Shown here one piece after another: positions 59,619 to 64,000 of a stretch of 64,000 nucleotides of DNA; the stretch's first letter is position 1, and every line of letters begins with the position of its first letter. The DNA comes from Hirsutella rhossiliensis (taxonomy: Eukaryota > Ascomycota > Sordariomycetes > Hypocreales > Ophiocordycipitaceae). Location: NCBI RefSeq assembly GCF_020360975.1, contig NW_025408687.1, forward strand, positions 558,001 to 622,000, written 5' to 3'. Both the position numbers and the translations under genes were made by a program. The notes below the pieces were generated by a model. That model did not search any database and was not told where the DNA came from. It saw nothing but the letters and a program-made list of their open reading frames with translations.

Positions 59619-60805
59619 TCAGGAGTCCGCCTCAAGGTGCTTCATGTTGCCCTTGTTATGGCCGGACGGGGTATGGGTATGGCTCCAGTACGTGATTGAT
59701 ATGCTCTTCTTGCGCTCCACCTCAAGCGCCTCTTTACAAGTCTCAGCGTTAAACGCTTTGCTCAGCACCCAGCACTTTTTGCGCACTTTGGAGCCGTCCG
59801 AGCCCCAGCTATACGGGTAGATGTAGTGGCTCGGCAGCAGCAGCACTCGGTGCGCTCGGTCGGGAAGGGGGGCAAAGGGCCCCTCGCGCACCATCTTGGC
59901 GACCTCGTCGTTGAGGCGGCTTCCGGAGCGCGCCTTATCTTTCTCGTATCGGTTGATTGCGGCGTACAGGGCGGCGGGCCCCGTCACATGCTCTGCCTCG
60001 GGCAGCTTCTTCCTCTTCTGTTTCAATTCGTTGACCTTGTCGTTGAAGAACTGGACGAATGCGAGGAAGAAGGGATGGCCCGGGGTCGACGCCATCCATG
60101 CGTTTGGGATGGAATGCTCAAACTTGGGGTCATTGCCCATCCGACCGAACAAGGCCGTGTCTGTCATGGGCGTCGAGCCTTGGCCGTCGAAGAAGGCATC
60201 GTAGTCGTCTTGAAGATCTTCGGTCGGTCGGAGGCATTCGGTGTCGAGGTCCGCATAGACGCTGCATGTCCAGTTAGCGCATCGTCCCGCTTCCCCGAGA
60301 GGGCATGTCTGGGCAGGCAGGGAGCGACAGAGGACACACACCCGCCGTAAATGTACATGTAGAGGTATCTGGCGAGGTCTGCGCGGTAGATTTCGCCGGG
60401 CAGGTCTCGGTAGGCTGCCTCGAGCGAGGGGAAGTAGGTCTGGACGAGTCGAAGGTTATCCTCATCGGTCCAGAGGACCCATTCCCAGTCCTTGTGGCGC
60501 TGGCGGCAGAGAGTGCTCCATGTTTCAAACTTTGAAGGCAGCTCCGACGACTTCCAGCTCTGATGAAATATCCGGGGGATTTTGCCCGAATCTGCTGTTG
60601 GGGGACGCGCCAGGAGATGGGCCGCCGACGTCTGAGCCGCCACGGGCAGGGACAGGTTGAGGACAGGTTTCCAGGGCTCGACGCCGAGCTGAGGGCGCGC
60701 AAAGTCGCCGAGGGACTGCAGATGAACGGCGAGGAGGACAAGGAGGACAAGGAGGACTCCGATGGTTGTCAAGGCCGAAGTGCGTCTCATGGTCGGAGAG
60801 AACAT
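59619..60805 (-). CDS. GT32-family glycosyltransferase (Och1/Gly_transf_sug type), type II Golgi membrane protein
   Basis: Exons are 60805-60342 and 60261-59619 (80-bp intron), giving 368 aa. The first in-frame ATG is 60805. A second at 60790 is possible. A membrane anchor LTTIGVLLVLLVLLAVHL lies at about residues 9-28, as in type II Golgi enzymes. The stem is followed by the GT32 core: IPRIFHQSWKSSELP, WEWVLWTDEDNLRLV, and GEIYRADLARYLYMYIYGGV across the intron, then the metal-binding DXD in YADLDTECL. HPFFLAFVQFFND, HVTGPAALYAAINRY and VLLLPSHYIYPYSW complete the domain. The family includes Och1 and related mannosyl- or galactosyltransferases that use nucleotide sugars. The acceptor cannot be told from sequence. 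Confidence 0.9.
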
Positions 60806-62110
60806 GAGCGCCGGCGTTGGAGAGGCAACGCGTGGCGGGAGTCGGGCACCGGCGGCGACGCGGCGGGAGACGAAAGGGAGAGGGGACAAGTCAGGACATA
60901 CGTAACGCCATGGGCGCTAGGGTCTAGGGATGCGGCAACGACGAGCGCCTTTCTTTATGAAGACAGACCCCCTTGGACGATTAGACTCGGCAGGCAAATA
61001 TAAATAGTAAGTATGATGATAATGGATGGGCCTGGTGGGTTCACTGGGCTTAAAACCTAGCGCGGCTCGGCCCCCTACACAGCCTTGTAGCATGTGCAGT
61101 ACCTACATGCCTTGCAGGAATAGGAGGGGCCTGTGTGTTAGTACTGTACATGTCTGCATATGTATGTGGACGGCGCACATGGCAACATTCGACTGCCTTT
61201 GGGGCTTCCCTGGCGCACGAATCGTGCCTTTAGGCGTTGAGATTCAGTAACAGTACCGTCCGTACCTGATTGCGGGTGTTTGTGTTCCCGTGATGCTGCA
61301 GGTACGGTGCTCTGCTGCCCCCCTTTTCGCATGTACTCTGAAGGTATCGCACGGCTATTTGCACTTAATGCGACCCCCGCCCGTCCGATCGGGTCTAGTT
61401 TCTCCGTTAGTAAAAAGGCCAAATCGAGCAATTGCCGCAACTTTTGACATTCAATCCCGAAGCAGGCCTACTGTAACTAATTATGTACCTGCTGTTAGCG
61501 TCAAACATGGCACGGCGCCGGCAGCGCGTCTCCCCTCCAGCATGTGGCCGTGCCCATCTCGAGCGGCTCCCACTCATCAGCACCGGAAACGTTCTAACGC
61601 ACTCTCTTCCGGAAACTTGTACATGCCGCCTTGAAGCGGCATCCAACTAGTCCACATGGCCGTTGATGGCAACTTGCAGCACACCGGCGCTCGCAAACCA
61701 GGACGATAATCGCACTCATCCATCCCGAACGTGGAAGCAGCTGGCTATCGATGTCATTCTGCTGCTAATGAAGCACCAGTAACTTGAATCAACGCGTGTC
61801 TTCTGCTAGCAGACGCTTTCACACTAGAAAGCCTCTGCTTCAGGCAAAACACGGCCCATGCCCCTGTGTAAGCGCCTGGCACGGCGTGCAAAGTGACGAA
61901 TGCATGCTCCGTATAGACTTGGCGGGCACCAAGTCCTATTGTCCGCGCGGCCCTTGCAGCTCAAGCTTGATACCCCGTAACTTCTCCTTCTTAAACGAGC
62001 TGTTGTTGATCAAGTTTATTTGTCCATATGCAGCCTCTAGGGCCATAACAGACCGGAGCCCTCGCTATATACATCAATATTCCCCGAGCACTAACCTAGG
62101 GGGGCATTTA
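60806..62110. other. Intergenic, right flank of the housekeeping block
   Basis: No gene is recognised. It contains GTACTGTAC-like words near 61140 and 61250, similar to those at 52-54 kb. The right end is the insertion site (TA at 62109-62110) of the RIP-mutated element. Confidence 0.5.
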
Positions 62111-62165
62111 AGTCAGCCCACCTAAAGTCCGGCACACCCCAACACCGGCACTCTCCACAACACCA
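62111..62165 (+). repeat. Left TIR of RIP-mutated element
   Basis: 55 bp, inverse of 63910-63964. Confidence 0.93.
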
Positions 62166-62199
62166 AGGCAGGCACATTCCAACAGTAATTGAAGCCGCA

Positions 62200-63820
62200 T
62201 TTCAACGTTACGATAGTCAATTATAGTGTTTTCTAGCTATTCAAGCTGCCAGCTACCACATAGAGCTTTAAAATCTGCGCCTTGATTGGCTGCGGCAATA
62301 GTAGCCGGCTCGAGGATGCGCTCGAGCCGCTGCCTCGTCTTAATAACTTGATTAATCCGTACGAACCGGCTATTAGGATCCTATAGAACCTTTTTCTATT
62401 TTCGAGGCCGTAGACGATGCAATTAATGCTTAAGCTATTATATTCGAAGCTAGGCAGCTATAAGCTGCTAATTTTGATTATTAAGGGCGCGGCTAACTTT
62501 GCTAAAGAGTAGTCGGATTATACGGTTAACTTAACCGCGATTTTCTAGCCCTATAACAAGGCGGCGAACTTCTTACGATCGTTTAGGCGTTTTAAGGGCA
62601 TCGTTATTAGCTAAGGAGCTAATATTCTTCCTTTTTAATAGCGTTAACGGCGTTAACGGCTACGGCAAGACGAAGCGGCTTAATAAGGGCTTTACTATAT
62701 TAATTGGCCATAAACTAGACCCGCGCTAACCTCCCTTAATATTCTTTTCGGTTAGGCTAGCCTGCCGGGCTTCGTAGTAGATACGAAGGAAGGTAGCCTT
62801 GCTAATTAGCGCTATATCGTCGAAAGATACGATTTTCTCGAGTTAACGTCGGTATACGGCCTTAATAGGCGAGAAAACCGAGATATTAAGTAGTTAAAAG
62901 ATATATAAGGAGTATAATAGTAGGAAAAGGAGATATATACTATTCTAGAAGTATTCGTATATAAAATTATTAGTCTAATAACTCCTATAGCCGTTAATAA
63001 TAAGAAGAGTGTTGCCCTACTTATAGTGCCTTATTTAAGGGATAAAAACCTACTTTAGCTACTAAATAGCGATAGTATTACTTATCTAGCCCTTTAGGGA
63101 GGCAATAAAGTCCTAATCTCATAGAAAATTAAGTTCGTTAGGGAACTATTAGTATTAAAGGTCTTAACCCTTAAAAATTATAAGGGGAGTTAAGGCCTGG
63201 CCTATAGTAGAGACGCATTCGACTATTATAGTCTAATAATACGATCCTAGCCGCTTTTTAAGAGTCTCTCGCTTCTCTAAGCTCCCTAGTACTAGACTAT
63301 TAGAGCCGAGGCCCTCGAGGATGCCCGTTTCGTCTATATTAAAGCGGGACTCCGGTAGGATTGCCTATATAGCCGGCAGCTTAAGCAATTAGAACTATTC
63401 CTCGATACGGGCTATAGAGGCGCCGTTAACGCGAGCAGAATCGAGAGATCTACCTTTAATAGTACTAATCTCTAGGTTCCGGGCTAAAAAGCCCAAAATC
63501 TACTGCTTCCTAAGCGGACGGGTATCGCCGCCGGCCTTAACGATGCGGCCGGTAAATTCCTTGACCTAATAATGCGTTGGAGGTAGCCTAAGGGCGGCCT
63601 AGGCAAGAACCTAGTCGGCAAGGTGTTTTTCCTGCTCTCGGCTAAGCCTCTAATATACCTCTTTTGCCTCCTTAATAGGCAGAGCCCCTTTAAGACGTGT
63701 GTAGAGGGTCCCTCTTAGAATACCCTACTTTCGACTAGCATAAAGCTAAGGTATCCCGTTTTTAATAGCTTTGAGTGCTTCTTAGAGCTGGTTTTTGGTA
63801 TACTTAGAAAGCCGAGGCAT
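62200..63820 (-). pseudogene. RIP-inactivated Fot1-like transposase
   Basis: On the minus strand an ATG at 63820 opens MPRLSKYTKNQL. The frame then continues for hundreds of codons, interrupted by many TAG/TAA codons where Gln or Trp would be expected (for example KNQL-stop-EALKAI and SRK-stop-GILRGT). Readable islands match a Fot1-type transposase: GTLYTRLKGALP (HTH region) and FNIDETGILEGLG (first catalytic Asp). Stops arising from CAG, CAA and TGG by C-to-T changes are the signature of RIP. The left limit is approximate because the C-terminal part is too degraded to follow. Confidence 0.85.
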
Positions 63821-63909
63821 CGCTGATGTAAATAGTATTTATTTTATAATTATAGGGCAAGAGATGCACGAGAAAACGCGGTTGCAATGTAATGTATTTA
63901 ACGACGCGA

Positions 63910-63964
63910 TGGTGTTGTGGAGAGTGCCGGTGTTGGGGTGTGCCGGACTTTAGGTGGGCTGACT
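63910..63964 (-). repeat. Right TIR of RIP-mutated element
   Basis: 55 bp, inverse of 62111-62165, followed by TA. Confidence 0.93.
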
Positions 63965-64000
63965 TACCCGTACACTATATAAGAAGGTCATATTCTGTCC

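Larger units (their letters stand above)
62111..63964 (-). mobile_element. Second type of Fot1-like DNA transposon, heavily RIP-mutated (1854 bp)
   Basis: The element is bounded by 55-bp TIRs that begin AGTCAGCCCACC (62111-62165 and 63910-63964) and flanked by TA (62109-62110 and 63965-63966). The interior is AT-rich with many TA steps. The TIR sequence is unrelated to that of the elements at 30 and 56 kb, so this is another family of the same superfamily. Confidence 0.92.

Overview
The window is nuclear DNA of a filamentous ascomycete, most likely a sordariomycete and plausibly a member of Hypocreales. The grounds are many short (55-100 bp) introns with GTRNGY donors and CTRAC branch sites, a highly reducing polyketide synthase (HR-PKS), Fot1/pogo-type and Tad-type transposons, and one element carrying the stop-codon pattern of repeat-induced point mutation (RIP). 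The species cannot be named from the sequence.

Layout. (1) 1-13.8 kb looks like a small secondary-metabolite cluster: the first exon of a nor-1-like short-chain dehydrogenase at the left edge, an af380-type alpha/beta hydrolase (likely trans-acting product release), a 12-exon HR-PKS (KS-AT-DH-silent MT/structural KR-ER-KR-ACP, about 2437 aa), and a bANK-type regulator (bZIP basic region without a zipper, plus ankyrin repeats). (2) 15-17.4 kb holds a UBE2Z-like E2 with a second E2-like domain, followed by an intronless tRNA-Arg(ACG). (3) 17.4-25 kb is gene-poor and decayed: weak reading frames, a degenerate RBR-type E3 gene, a tRNA-like relic, a second tRNA-Arg(ACG) that contains a 44-nt intron, and the 3' end of a Tad-like LINE. 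(4) 25-36.8 kb holds two lineage-restricted genes, a 1.9-kb Fot1-like element, and a DUF2417 membrane protein whose hydrolase nucleophile is replaced. (5) 36.8-55.7 kb is a conserved housekeeping block: LRG1 (LIM-RhoGAP), ERG26, an unknown protein, a mitochondrial two-HMG-box protein, PRE4 (proteasome beta-7), GFA1 and RPT4. (6) 56-64 kb holds a second, internally deleted copy of the Fot1-like element, PYM, a GT32 glycosyltransferase, and a different RIP-mutated Fot1-like element at the right edge.

How the genes work together. In the PKS cluster, the HR-PKS has no release domain, which fits the neighbouring hydrolase. The bANK protein is the natural pathway regulator and the SDR a candidate tailoring ketoreductase. 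The product is unknown. The housekeeping genes have unrelated jobs (Rho1/cell-wall signalling, sterol C4-demethylation, mtDNA packaging, proteasome core and base, chitin precursor synthesis, exon-junction-complex recycling, Golgi glycosylation).

Gene models were built by eye from reading frames and splice signals. Exon edges are predictions.
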